Origin: Paludibacteraceae bacterium
GTDB lineage: Bacteria; Bacteroidota; Bacteroidia; Bacteroidales; Paludibacteraceae
NCBI GenBank assembly: GCA_017430235.1
Contig: JAFRNH010000096.1
Coordinates: forward strand, 16,955 to 80,954
Direction: 5' to 3'
DNA length: 64,000 bases
Part shown: positions 34,794-43,911 of the stretch, one piece after another
How the letters are laid out: each line of letters begins with the position of its first letter
Position numbering within the stretch: position 1 is the stretch's first letter
Translations under genes and position numbers: made by a program
The notes under the pieces: model-generated
Databases searched by the model: none
Told to the model about the DNA's origin: nothing
The model's input: only the letters and a program-made list of their open reading frames with translations

Positions 34794-35294
34794 TCAGATA
34801 GATGGACGTATAGACTCAATCCATGCATTGATTCTATCGTCTGTTTTGTAATCCTCGTTTACTTCATCCAATGCCAGTCCGATAAACTCATTGTCGACAA
34901 CGGCAACAGATGAGGAGAAATTGTAATCTGCTGTGGATACTCGTCCCACGAAATTACATCCTTTATCCTTGATTCCTTCGTAAATCAATCCCATCGCATC
35001 ACAGAATGTATCGCAGAAAGAACTGGAATCACCACATCCGAAAAACGCAACTGTTTTACCAGTCAAATCAACATTTTTCAAAGCGTCCAATCCATCATAC
35101 CAATCATCTTGCAACTCCCCACTTCCCCATGTGGAAGATCCTAATAGCAACACATCATAATTAGCTGCCATAGATGAAATCTTATCAGGTGTGTTAACAT
35201 CTGATGATGCTATTTGCAACTTCTCTGCAATCTTCTCTGCAATGGATTCGCACACGCCTGTAGAAGAACCATAAAATATTCCGATTTTTTTCAT
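34794..35294 (-). CDS. fldA: Flavodoxin
   Basis: 166 residues from the ATG at 35294 (MKKIGIFYGSSTGVCESIAE); an upstream extension is not conserved. The FMN phosphate loop is SSTGVCES, and the isoalloxazine loops are around STWGSGELQDDWYD and CGDSSSFCDTFCDAMG. A long-chain flavodoxin that replaces ferredoxin in electron transfer, usually when iron is scarce. It is first in the pair with DUF2023 and lies next to the heme/imelysin operon, consistent with an iron-related neighbourhood. Confidence 0.92.
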   Translation of the reverse strand: MKKIGIFYGSSTGVCESIAEKIAEKLQIASSDVNTPDKISSMAANYDVLLLGSSTWGSGELQDDWYDGLDALKNVDLTGKTVAFFGCGDSSSFCDTFCDAMGLIYEGIKDKGCNFVGRVSTADYNFSSSVAVVDNEFIGLALDEVNEDYKTDDRINAWIESIRPSI

Positions 35295-35510
35295 AACCTT
35301 CTTTTTTTTGTTTAAATGGTGAACTATAATAGAACTCAACTTAATTTTATGATACAAAAGTCTAATAATTCACACTTGTAAACAATAGCTATTAATTATG
35401 CTTTGAATGGTTCTGACATTAATAGTTTAAGCTAACTATTTATGGTTACTTTTTCCCCTTCCAATAACAACATACGGCTACTCTCATCGAAAGAGACTTA
35501 CCTTCCTCTA

Positions 35511-36650
35511 CTAGAAATTAGCGTATTGCGATTGGTTGTTTTCTATAATGGCGATGCCCTCCATTTCGATCAACCACCCAGGACGACACACTGGCGCATG
35601 AACAATGATGAATGGTGTATGAGGGAATCGATCCTCATACATCTTCTTTATCGTTTCATAATCAGCATAGTCTCGCAGATAGACCACAATGTGCGCAAAA
35701 TCATCCATCGTGCCACCTGCTTCGCTTAACAGGGCTTCACTATTCTCCCACATGCGCAATGTCTGCTTGACAACGTCACCCACATGCATGATCTCTCCTT
35801 TGTTATTGATACTTGCAGTGCCAGATAAGAAGAGGTGCTTTCGATCGCCATAACTAACGGCGGTGCCTCGTTCAAAGGTGACACCATACTCATACGTAGG
35901 GTTCAAATGCGTCAAGGCATGTAAGTACTGTACCTGTTCCTTTTGCAATCCCTTTACATTGTATGAATCCAAAAGAATGATGGAAGAGGATGCTGCTGTT
36001 CTTCCTTCAATACCTGTACTAGCAATATAATGCGTATCCTGCTTTAATCCCAAAAGATTGAAGGCACTCTTTCGTCCATTCACCATATCGGTATAATTGA
36101 CATCAATATTCTGAACATAAAACCACGTACGGATGCAGTTGTCACGAGTAGTCATCTCCATCTCTTTCAATAGGTTTTCTTGTGAGGTGAGGAGTTCCAC
36201 ACTCTGAAGGTATGAATTATATTCTTTTCCGATTTCAGACAACCACAAATGGGAATATCCATTGTGATGGAAAAGAGACAATTGTTTCTCATCCTGCGTC
36301 ATTTCTGTAGCGAAATAAGCCAAGACCGACATTTTACTGCCATCCAAAGGTGGCTGTTGAACAATCGAAAGCGTTGCGCCACGCACTACCTCTTTCATCA
36401 GTTCGGCAGTATATGCCTGCTGATTACTTGCATCACTCAACAATACACGGCAAAACATAAGCGTATATTCTGAATGCCTTTCACAAAATTTTTCTATTCC
36501 ATTCTTAAGCAGATTGGCTTGTTGTTCGAAAGTACCAAAGAGTTCTGATTGAAAAAGCACATGCATCTCTTTGCTTCCATGTTGAGGAGCAAAATATGCG
36601 ATTCGAGCTCTGGTACTCTCCTCTTTTTCAATGTTGAAATCTATTTTCAT
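35511..36650 (-). CDS. Tandem RidA/YjgF-fold protein, chorismatase-like
   Basis: 379 residues. Two RidA-like halves: a degenerate one (about 1-150) and a better conserved one (about 180-379). Features such as RTWFYVQNIDVNY, ASTGIEGR, and LFLSGTASINNKGE followed by HVGDVVKQTLRMWEN resemble the chorismatase group (FkbO/Hyg5/XanB2), which splits chorismate to hydroxybenzoates or dihydro forms. Single-domain RidA enamine deaminases are about 130 residues, so this is not a plain RidA. It overlaps the cytochrome lipoprotein gene by 4 bases, the last of six genes. If it makes a catechol-like product, this would fit a metal-binding role of the operon; that is speculation. Confidence 0.65.
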   Translation of the reverse strand: MKIDFNIEKEESTRARIAYFAPQHGSKEMHVLFQSELFGTFEQQANLLKNGIEKFCERHSEYTLMFCRVLLSDASNQQAYTAELMKEVVRGATLSIVQQPPLDGSKMSVLAYFATEMTQDEKQLSLFHHNGYSHLWLSEIGKEYNSYLQSVELLTSQENLLKEMEMTTRDNCIRTWFYVQNIDVNYTDMVNGRKSAFNLLGLKQDTHYIASTGIEGRTAASSSIILLDSYNVKGLQKEQVQYLHALTHLNPTYEYGVTFERGTAVSYGDRKHLFLSGTASINNKGEIMHVGDVVKQTLRMWENSEALLSEAGGTMDDFAHIVVYLRDYADYETIKKMYEDRFPHTPFIIVHAPVCRPGWLIEMEGIAIIENNQSQYANF

Positions 36651-37360
36651 TTGTCTATGTTTTTAATCCATTCTTTTAATAAGTTCAAATCTTCCGTCTC
36701 ACTATTGAAACTAACATTTGTATGATTATACCTCACATTCTCTGCATTTCCCTCCAATACATCCAAAATGAAACTATTAGAGGTCATGCCGGGTGCCACC
36801 AAAACTTTATCAGATTGTTTCGTGGAAGGAACATTCACGAGGGCATCGTAACTTTTACCCTCCGTCAGGAAAAGTCCTGCAGCGGCATGCGCACTTCCTC
36901 CATGACAGTTCGTACAATTAGAGAAGACCTGCGCCTGCACGCGTTCGTAGGCAAGCAAATCGATATCTTGTGTTCCCAACTCTATGAGTCGGTCATTTCT
37001 CTCTGATGGTTGAATGGTGTGAGTCATCAGGTTTACCACATTTCTTTTACTCTTATTGACAATAGCGATTGTGACCAATTGACACGACTCTGGTATGTCT
37101 GTCATGGTCAGGTGTAAGGTATCTCCCTCTACTTGTCTGCTGATACCTTTCGATATCTCTGAATATTCGCTGTCATTCTGATATGCAGCCAATACCACAT
37201 GATAATCAGAAGGCCATGTTGACGTATGCTTAAAGGTCAACGCAATCTTGCAAGTCAGCCCACCGGAGTTACTCTTATCCACAGGATAGATATCCCCGCT
37301 ATCACATGCGCTCAATAACAAAAGCGTAAAAGGAAGAATCAGAATTTGTAAATATCTCAT
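36647..37360 (-). CDS. Mono-heme c-type cytochrome lipoprotein
   Basis: 237 residues. The lipobox LLSAC gives a lipidated Cys19. An N-terminal beta-rich domain (about 35-135) is followed by a heme site CTNCH (C149, C152, H153) in FSNCTNCHGGSAHAA. A methionine or histidine further on (for example VAPGMTSNSFI) could be the second axial ligand. Cytochrome maturation enzymes would be needed and are not in the window. It is flanked by porin (12 bases) and the RidA-like gene (overlap of 4). Probably passes electrons on the periplasmic or outer face. Confidence 0.78.
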   Translation of the reverse strand: MRYLQILILPFTLLLLSACDSGDIYPVDKSNSGGLTCKIALTFKHTSTWPSDYHVVLAAYQNDSEYSEISKGISRQVEGDTLHLTMTDIPESCQLVTIAIVNKSKRNVVNLMTHTIQPSERNDRLIELGTQDIDLLAYERVQAQVFSNCTNCHGGSAHAAAGLFLTEGKSYDALVNVPSTKQSDKVLVAPGMTSNSFILDVLEGNAENVRYNHTNVSFNSETEDLNLLKEWIKNIDK

Positions 37361-37372
37361 AATAGAACCTGG

Positions 37373-38608
37373 TTAAAAAGTGTATTGTAGTAAGGCGATT
37401 GCTGTATGAATGGCAAGATTGGTGTCATCATTATCTCTATCCAACTGTGTTTCATGACCATATTTGCCTAAGTATTGATACATCACTTGAAGTTTCAAAT
37501 TGCATTTAACAAAATGATAGTTGAGACAAGCGGCAGGAGAGTTCAAATAACCCTCTTTATCCAATCCATTTCGATTGAACCAATCATAGCGAAGGGCTCC
37601 CTGCAACTTCGGTGTGAAGAAGTAACCTGCTTGTGCATAACCACCGATCAGATGGAATTCGTCCGCCAACTGCATTCTGTTTGTCCAGTTCATTCTCAAG
37701 TAATAAAATTCACCAGAAAGGAAGAAGCGGCGATACAACCAAGAGGCTTCGAAACCACAGCGGAAGTCGTTAGAACTCTCATCTTCTGCCTCCACATTGT
37801 AATTGGCCGAAACAGCAAACAATAGTTTATTGTTTTCCAAGTCTGATGGGGATCCCTGATGGGAAGGCATCACACCCAAAGGCATATAAGCCAAACGTGT
37901 AGCATATAGGAGCGATGGCAACCACTTATGGTCGTCACTCATAGTTTTATTAGCCGAGAGAGAGCCCCCGTTTCCATTAAACACAGCGGCTTGATATTGA
38001 AATTTATCTTTTACTACTCCATGAAACTGTAATCCAAGGTCGATACCCGTTCCAACGGTAGGATTGGTAGCATTCAGGCTCATATCCACATTGGCGGTGG
38101 AAGTCAGTGACAATGGAAGGTTAGGAAACATGGTTTCGCCCAACGTCACCTGATAAGCTTGCAAGTAAGGCACTTTGAATTTACCTGCACGGATACGAAA
38201 GGCATCGTTCAGATTGATATCAAACCATGCCTGTTGTAAGAGGTTGGAACCACTCTTAGCAGCATTCAAAGCGAAATTAAATGTAATGATTTTGAAAGCT
38301 CTTCCCGAGAATCCCAAAAGGGCATTAGGAATAGAGAATCCACTATTAGCAATGTTGTCTTGATCAGCAAGGTTCAACCCCTCATCATCATAATAGTTAA
38401 AATTACCTGCAGTCTGCACCAAGATGTATGGTTTGAAAAGGAAATCACCTGCTTTAGTTTGGATGGATAATCCTTTTTTCTCATCCAGACTGACAATGTT
38501 ACTCTCTAAATATTTATCATCAATCTCTTTGTATTCAACATCGGCTCCCTGGGTTGTCACATTCAACAAAAGGAGGCTATAAGCAACGAACGAAATTACT
38601 TTTTTCAT
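37373..38608 (-). CDS. Outer-membrane porin, phosphate-selective porin O/P-like
   Basis: 411 residues. A signal peptide (MKKVISFVAYSLLLLNVTTQG) is followed by a beta-barrel with alternating hydrophobic strands and a C-terminal aromatic residue (ALLQYTF). Motifs such as FRIRAGKFKVPYLQAYQV and ETMFPNLPLSL are typical of the OprP/OprO-like family. It would let small solutes cross the outer membrane. It lies between the di-heme gene (30 bases) and the mono-heme lipoprotein gene (12 bases). A second, unrelated-looking porin begins the operon. Confidence 0.78.
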   Translation of the reverse strand: MKKVISFVAYSLLLLNVTTQGADVEYKEIDDKYLESNIVSLDEKKGLSIQTKAGDFLFKPYILVQTAGNFNYYDDEGLNLADQDNIANSGFSIPNALLGFSGRAFKIITFNFALNAAKSGSNLLQQAWFDINLNDAFRIRAGKFKVPYLQAYQVTLGETMFPNLPLSLTSTANVDMSLNATNPTVGTGIDLGLQFHGVVKDKFQYQAAVFNGNGGSLSANKTMSDDHKWLPSLLYATRLAYMPLGVMPSHQGSPSDLENNKLLFAVSANYNVEAEDESSNDFRCGFEASWLYRRFFLSGEFYYLRMNWTNRMQLADEFHLIGGYAQAGYFFTPKLQGALRYDWFNRNGLDKEGYLNSPAACLNYHFVKCNLKLQVMYQYLGKYGHETQLDRDNDDTNLAIHTAIALLQYTF

Positions 38609-38638
38609 ATTACAAATACTAATTAATTATAATTCACC

Positions 38639-40033
38639 TTATAATGTTTCCAAGAAGACAATCAGTGCATCACGGTCTTCTTTACTTAATTTTTTGAAAA
38701 GTTCTTTTGATACGGCACCTTCACCGCCATGCCATAAGATGGCCTCTTTCAGATTCCTTGCTCTTCCATCATGAAGGAATTGGGTATGTCCATTGACGGT
38801 CTCTTGAAGTCCGATACCCCACAATGGAGTGGTACGCCATTCGTTTCCGAAGGCAAGTCCCGATTTAAGATGGTCGTCCAATTCAGGCCCCATATCATGT
38901 ATAAGGAAATCTGAGTAAGGATGGATGGTCTGTCCACCCAACCATGGCAAAGATGTACCATTCAACAAGGTGGAACCTGTTGCTTGTGTGTGAAGAGTTG
39001 GCAAGTGACACAAATGGCACTTAGCCGCATAAAAGGCCTTCTCACCCTTCTTCACGATTGCATTGTTGACATATCTTCTGGCAGGTACGCCCAAGCATTG
39101 CATATACAAGTCTACATCTTCCATATCGCGAGTGGAGACTTCCAATCCGTGATAGAGAGCAGGACTCTGCGATTGCCCGGCACACACCTCCTCAGGGTAA
39201 CGAGAATTGGTCATACCCATATCACTGGAATAACCCAACTCAACCGTCAAATCTGCATGTTGTGCTTTATTTCCAGACAATCCAATTTGATAGACACCCT
39301 TTTCAGTTATGTAATTAAGTCTTCCACTGATACCATATTCGGGATAGTTGCTTTGAGCCTCCACTTTAAGCAACTCTTGTCGGTCGAGACTCATGATTTG
39401 TCCCATCCCAACGTGTCGGAGTGGAATACGCACCGATATATAGAGATCCTCTGGACTGATGCTATCAGCATACCATTCCGTAATCTCATAGTGTGGTTTT
39501 TGCAATGAATACTTCTCACCGTCAGGAAACGAATAAGACTCTTCCGTATAAGTAACTTTCAGTTTACCCTCGGCCTGAGATCCATAGATAGTTTGGTCGT
39601 GCAAGACCCTACCATATTGTCTGAAAAAGGCTCCATTCTTACGAATGATATAGACCAGCATGGATGAGAATCCATAATTACCACTACCACCCTGTGAAAA
39701 GAGCGAAGAGGGTGTTCTTCCTGCATTTTTATGACAACTACCACATGAATATCCAGCATAGACAGGACCTAAACCAGACTCTTCATTGTAAGGATTGTCA
39801 TATAGCAAGTCTCCATTATTAAAACGTTCCAAAAGAGCCCCCGTCACCCATGGTGCAGGTGTGTCATACGCCTTACTGGAAGAGAGAAACGAGGTGGCGG
39901 TGCCCGCGGATAACTCATTAAACTGAGCTATCTTACCATTAGGTTTTACAATCTCATTGTAACCAACCGTATCATCCTCACAAGAGAGACATAGTAAAAG
40001 GAGAACACCGATAAATGGAGAATAAATCTTCAT
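38639..40033 (-). CDS. Di-heme oxidoreductase-like lipoprotein (DUF1111 family)
   Basis: 464 residues. Lipobox LCLSC with Cys18 followed by acidic EDD. Two heme c sites: CGSCH (C97, C100, H101) and CHLCH (C339, C342, H343). The C-terminus contains TTPLWGIGLQETVNGHTQFLH split around residues 410-430, and HDGRARNLKEAILWHGGE. This matches di-heme 'thiol oxidoreductase' DUF1111 proteins related to MauG/bacterial cytochrome c peroxidases. In Pseudomonas aeruginosa a similar gene sits next to an imelysin gene. It probably performs redox chemistry in the periplasm; the substrate is unknown. Confidence 0.85.
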   Translation of the reverse strand: MKIYSPFIGVLLLLCLSCEDDTVGYNEIVKPNGKIAQFNELSAGTATSFLSSSKAYDTPAPWVTGALLERFNNGDLLYDNPYNEESGLGPVYAGYSCGSCHKNAGRTPSSLFSQGGSGNYGFSSMLVYIIRKNGAFFRQYGRVLHDQTIYGSQAEGKLKVTYTEESYSFPDGEKYSLQKPHYEITEWYADSISPEDLYISVRIPLRHVGMGQIMSLDRQELLKVEAQSNYPEYGISGRLNYITEKGVYQIGLSGNKAQHADLTVELGYSSDMGMTNSRYPEEVCAGQSQSPALYHGLEVSTRDMEDVDLYMQCLGVPARRYVNNAIVKKGEKAFYAAKCHLCHLPTLHTQATGSTLLNGTSLPWLGGQTIHPYSDFLIHDMGPELDDHLKSGLAFGNEWRTTPLWGIGLQETVNGHTQFLHDGRARNLKEAILWHGGEGAVSKELFKKLSKEDRDALIVFLETL

Positions 40034-40120
40034 ACCAATAATTTTTTACACAGAAGTTCGGAAGAGCAAAATTTTGCCCTTCCGAACTTATTTTGTTTAA
40101 CTTTAAAATAAATATTCGAC

Positions 40121-41257
40121 TTACTCGATGACTTCCTTAACTTTCTCCAATACGTCTGTCAATTCAGCCAACTTCTCCATCGCATCTTTGATTTCTGTTG
40201 AAGCATTCAAGTTGTTTCTGAATGGAGCAGGGATGGCATCAACCGCATTATATGCATCTTTGATTGCCTTACGGATTTGCTCATCCAAATTTTTATTCTT
40301 TCCTGCAACAACACCAGAGATACTGGATGCACTACCAGTCTTATCCAAATCACCTATTTTATCAGAAAGAGTTCCTAAGTAAGAGTGTTGGATACTAAGA
40401 ATATTGTGCTTGTAGTCATCCAAAGAGTTCCATGAGTACCATGATTCAACCTCCTCCACTTGTTTCGTGTTGAATGGTCCTCCGATCTTTTGCTCACCCA
40501 CCTCACCACTGATGTCTGTGCAACCATCAATGATTTGTCCAATAACATCAGCCTGAGTTTTGTATGCTTGATCAAACATATTCGCATTTTTGAATCTTGC
40601 GCCAAAACCATCATTAGCAGCATCTGGTTCCAACTCTTCCACTCTCTCTTTGTCGGCACTGCTTAAACTCTTATCACCATGCCAATAATACCACAACAAG
40701 AAGGCATCATCACTAATACCTGTAGCAACTGCAACCATATAGTTCTTTTGTCTCTCTGTGATATCGGAAGCTTTACGAGCCTTACCGTTCTCAAACAACA
40801 AATACTCTAATGTGTGGAAACCACGAACTGTGCTACCCAAAGCTTCTGGATCAAACTCAATCGAGCTGTTTAAGAAACTATTGATTTGCACCTTGTCGAG
40901 TGGCCATGAATCCAACGACGGATCCAAACCGTATGTGGCAGCAGGGCCAAACAAGAATGCCTCACTCTCCTCCCATGGCTCACGCGCAGCACGCCACGCA
41001 TCACATGCAGCTTGCAAGTCGCTATCAGTGCCACTCTCTGTGAATGCCTCAACAGCTTCCAAAAGAGCGGATGTCTTATCCTTCATATCACCATATGTAG
41101 GGATAACCACCTTGTCCACATAATTATTAATCACCTCAGTGTAAGCCACTGATGAAGAATCGTCATTCAAGACTTCTTCTTTTTTCTCATCATCACAAGA
41201 TGAGAAAAACATCAAGGACGCTAATAAACCTCCGAAGATTAAATTTTTCTTATTCAT
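40121..41257 (-). CDS. Imelysin-like (M75 family) lipoprotein
   Basis: 378 residues. Lipobox FSSC with Cys21 followed by DDEKKEE. The imelysin GxHxxE motif is present as GFHTLE (G146 to E151), with the upstream AWRAAREPWEESEAFLFGP typical of the family. Imelysin-like proteins (ICMP, IrpA, EfeO domain) are linked with iron acquisition, and most are not proven proteases. The second helical repeat is about 200-370. It is encoded 39 bases after a porin gene and 87 before the di-heme gene. An iron-binding role at the cell surface is the best inference. Confidence 0.88.
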   Translation of the reverse strand: MNKKNLIFGGLLASLMFFSSCDDEKKEEVLNDDSSSVAYTEVINNYVDKVVIPTYGDMKDKTSALLEAVEAFTESGTDSDLQAACDAWRAAREPWEESEAFLFGPAATYGLDPSLDSWPLDKVQINSFLNSSIEFDPEALGSTVRGFHTLEYLLFENGKARKASDITERQKNYMVAVATGISDDAFLLWYYWHGDKSLSSADKERVEELEPDAANDGFGARFKNANMFDQAYKTQADVIGQIIDGCTDISGEVGEQKIGGPFNTKQVEEVESWYSWNSLDDYKHNILSIQHSYLGTLSDKIGDLDKTGSASSISGVVAGKNKNLDEQIRKAIKDAYNAVDAIPAPFRNNLNASTEIKDAMEKLAELTDVLEKVKEVIE

Positions 41258-41296
41258 ATCGTCTTTATTTAATTTGTTTTGTTTTCTGTTTGTTAA

Positions 41297-42649
41297 TTAT
41301 CGTCTAGTATACCATGCCATGTAACCAACACCCACGGAGAAGGTGTTCTCGCCATTAAAGTTGCCATGATCAATCCACCGGTGACTATAATCACTCTTTA
41401 TCACCAAATTAGGAAGAGGCTTATAATTAAGTCCCACGGTTAGAATATCTCTCTTGAAACGAGGGTCGTAGACCACCGCCCCCGCTGTCGTTTGCATGGA
41501 ATTGTAATATTCGTAGCTGATAAACGGAGTAAGACTCAATCGCTCACAAATCAGATTACCGAAATCATACCCCATCTCTGCATACCAATCCAATGCGCTT
41601 TCTGCCACTTGATCACGAGGGAATATGGAAATCTTACCCGACTTTGGCATTGTCAAATTAAGTTTCGACAACGCCTCGCTATCACCTACCCTTCCATATA
41701 AGAAATTGGCACGTCCCGTGAATCGCTTGTTTTGTACTTGTACATCAGCACTAACCACGAAGACGGGAACGTCAATATCTTTCATCTTCTCCTTCTTCGA
41801 AGAGTTGCCTGTCGTTTTAGGTGCATAATAAGTGGAAACACCCAATCGAGTGTTTTTTATGAATCTAAAATCCATGCGAGCCGCCATAGCCGGATTGGTC
41901 ATGGTGCTTGTTTCAAACATAGATTGTCTTCCTTTTCTGATGAAATTCGGACGAGAGAAGAAATTAGGATCCAACCCGTTTACACACATAATATTGTAAT
42001 CGAACTTGCGAACAGTACCAAAGAGAGCAATACCATTCTCATGCCATGTGGAAGGAATCAAGGTAGATTCACCTTCAGAACGCGTAGTTGCAAAGAAAAG
42101 AAGCGGTTCATGATGCGTATTGGTTAATCCGACAGGAACTATGATATGACCAAACTGCAAATTCAACCATGGTGCGAACACCTTTGTTAGATGAAATTGT
42201 TCAAGAGCCACCTCTCCGCCTTTTTCAACCTCCATTTCGTATTCTCCAGCCTCTTCATATTCATATTCTATGCCACTACCTGTACCCCCATACTCAAATT
42301 CCACTTCAGAACCTAATATCCAGGTAGGGGAAAGTTTAAAATCGAGTGCAAACACAAATCTTGGAATGGATATCTCCGAACGATTGTCCTTCAGTGCACC
42401 ATTCTCATAAAAACGATTCGCACCATAATCAAAATGTTGATACAACATCTCACCATATCCACCTAATCGAAAACGCCAATCACCATAGTCATCCCGATTG
42501 TACCGGCGATGATGTTTGGCTTGCTTGACTTCAGAAACCGTTGTCGTATCAACCGATTGAACGTCTCCTTCCTCAGCCATAGCCACATTACCTATCACTA
42601 AGAAACTTAGTGCGATAGATAGTAATTTTGTAATTCGTTTCATAACCAA
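41297..42649 (-). CDS. Outer-membrane porin-like protein, first gene of the heme/imelysin operon
   Basis: 450 residues. The signal peptide ends at AMA near residue 25, followed by a low-complexity charged segment (KQAKHHRRYNRDDYGDWRFR) that could bind metal through its histidines. The barrel has long predicted strands and a glycine/glutamate-rich loop near 125-150. C-terminus ends in aromatic and basic residues (YMAWYTRR). It resembles OprO/OprP-like or other Bacteroidetes porins but shares little with the second porin. A promoter with palindromes lies directly upstream. Confidence 0.72.
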   Translation of the reverse strand: MVMKRITKLLSIALSFLVIGNVAMAEEGDVQSVDTTTVSEVKQAKHHRRYNRDDYGDWRFRLGGYGEMLYQHFDYGANRFYENGALKDNRSEISIPRFVFALDFKLSPTWILGSEVEFEYGGTGSGIEYEYEEAGEYEMEVEKGGEVALEQFHLTKVFAPWLNLQFGHIIVPVGLTNTHHEPLLFFATTRSEGESTLIPSTWHENGIALFGTVRKFDYNIMCVNGLDPNFFSRPNFIRKGRQSMFETSTMTNPAMAARMDFRFIKNTRLGVSTYYAPKTTGNSSKKEKMKDIDVPVFVVSADVQVQNKRFTGRANFLYGRVGDSEALSKLNLTMPKSGKISIFPRDQVAESALDWYAEMGYDFGNLICERLSLTPFISYEYYNSMQTTAGAVVYDPRFKRDILTVGLNYKPLPNLVIKSDYSHRWIDHGNFNGENTFSVGVGYMAWYTRR

Positions 42650-42655
42650 AATATT

Positions 42656-42717
42656 TAGGTGCCTAATAACACCAATTTAATGGTGCAAAGTTCTTTTGAA
42701 TCCACAAGTATGGCAAT
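42656..42717 (-). promoter_or_regulatory. Promoter and two candidate operators of the heme/imelysin operon
   Basis: On the minus strand: TTG (42717-42715), 20 bases, GAACTTTG (42694-42687; one mismatch to TAnnTTTG). Directly after the -7 box is the palindrome CACCATTAAATTGGTG (42686-42671), and 3 bases beyond it TTAGGCACCTAA (42667-42656), whose arms resemble DtxR/IdeR-type half sites. Repressor sites at and after the start point would fit control by a metal or redox regulator; the regulator is not identified. Confidence 0.6.
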
Positions 42718-43155
42718 CATAATAATTAGGTAAAAGGAGAAATATCGATTACTATATATGGCTATTGGATGAAAAACAGAGTAACTATCAAAAAAACAAG
42801 AGTTGCGAAGAATGTTTTTGAAACCTTCTTCGCAATGGAATCTTCACAGACAGCGCTCTTGCCTTATGTGGTACTGTTCTTAGTAAAACGACATGTTTTA
42901 TTATTTATATTTTATTATGGCTTGTATTTTATGTCTGAGCATATCGTTTCACGTATATATCTGAACAAAATTGTTAACTTTAATTTTGAACATTGCAAAG
43001 ATAGAACGAGTTAAAGATATGAGTAATACCCAAATATAGTTATTCTGTTTTGGATGTATCCTTATAATTTGTAATAATCCTAACAGAGAACGAATTAAGT
43101 AATGAGAATTCACTTCATATCTGCTTTACAGCTATGTTTTTTGTTATAAAATTTA
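42718..43155. other. Intergenic region with a 10-base-pair hairpin
   Basis: About 440 bases, AT-rich. A perfect inverted repeat TTGCGAAGAA (42803-42812) / TTCTTCGCAA (42826-42835) with a 13-base loop is the only clear structure. An 81-codon plus frame (42769-43014) covers it but shows no signal peptide or family features. I see no convincing gene here. Confidence 0.45.
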
Positions 43156-43163
43156 TACCTTTG
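43156..43163 (+). promoter_or_regulatory. -7 box of azlCD
   Basis: TACCTTTG. A start site about 7 bases on would leave the ATG at 43174 almost leaderless, so the ATG at 43189 is favoured as the azlC start. Confidence 0.55.
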
Positions 43164-43188
43164 CACACTCAAAATGAGACAGGTTAGC

Positions 43189-43911
43189 ATGGCAAATAAG
43201 AAATACGACTTCATTGAAGGCTTGCGAGATGGACTTCCAATCGGACTAGGATATTTTGCAGTGGCATTTTCATTAGGCATCACTGCACGAAACGCTGGGC
43301 TCAACTCATTCGAAGGATTCTTATCCAGCATTCTAAATCATGCATCAGCAGGAGAGTATGCTTTATACTCCTCCATTCAAGCTATGGAGGCTTATTTGGA
43401 AGTAGCCATCATCACATTAGTGGTAAACGCGCGTTACTCATTGATGAGTTGTTCCCTCAGTCAACGTTTCAATCCCAACCAATCATTCTTTCATCGCATA
43501 CTGATGGGATTTGGAATCACCGACGAGATCTTTGGCATTGCCATAGCTCGTCCAGGCTACCTCTCCCCCGCTTATTATTATGGAGCAATGACCATGTCCA
43601 TTCCACTATGGGGATTGGGCAATGCATTGGGAATATGGGCTGGGAACCTCTTCCCTGCGAATGTGGTAAGCGCACTATCCGTTGCCCTATATGGTATGTT
43701 TGTCGCCATCATCATTCCTCCTGCTAAAAAGGACAAAATCATCGCCCTTGCCATTGTGGTGAGCTTTGCTTTGAGTTATCTGTGCACACAAATACCATTT
43801 GTAAAGGAGTTGACCGATGGCACTCGCATGATTGTATTAACGGTTTTAATCTCATCCATCGTTGCCATATTAAAACCCGTCAAAGAAGAAACCATTAATT
43901 CTGAAGAGTGA
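43189..43911 (+). CDS. azlC: AzlC-family branched-chain amino acid exporter subunit
   Basis: 240 residues from the ATG at 43189 (MANKKYDFIEGLRDGLPIGL); an ATG at 43174 would add five residues but overlaps the inferred transcript start. The N-terminal GLRDGLPIGLGYFAVAFSLGI is the AzlC signature. About six to seven TM segments. With the small AzlD partner it exports branched-chain amino acids or analogues. The stop overlaps the azlD start by one base (TGATG). Confidence 0.9.
   Translation: MANKKYDFIEGLRDGLPIGLGYFAVAFSLGITARNAGLNSFEGFLSSILNHASAGEYALYSSIQAMEAYLEVAIITLVVNARYSLMSCSLSQRFNPNQSFFHRILMGFGITDEIFGIAIARPGYLSPAYYYGAMTMSIPLWGLGNALGIWAGNLFPANVVSALSVALYGMFVAIIIPPAKKDKIIALAIVVSFALSYLCTQIPFVKELTDGTRMIVLTVLISSIVAILKPVKEETINSEE

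Noticed and set aside
42769-43014. 81-codon plus frame between the heme operon and azlC
   Set aside because: Contains a hairpin, has no start context or domain, and is AT-rich.
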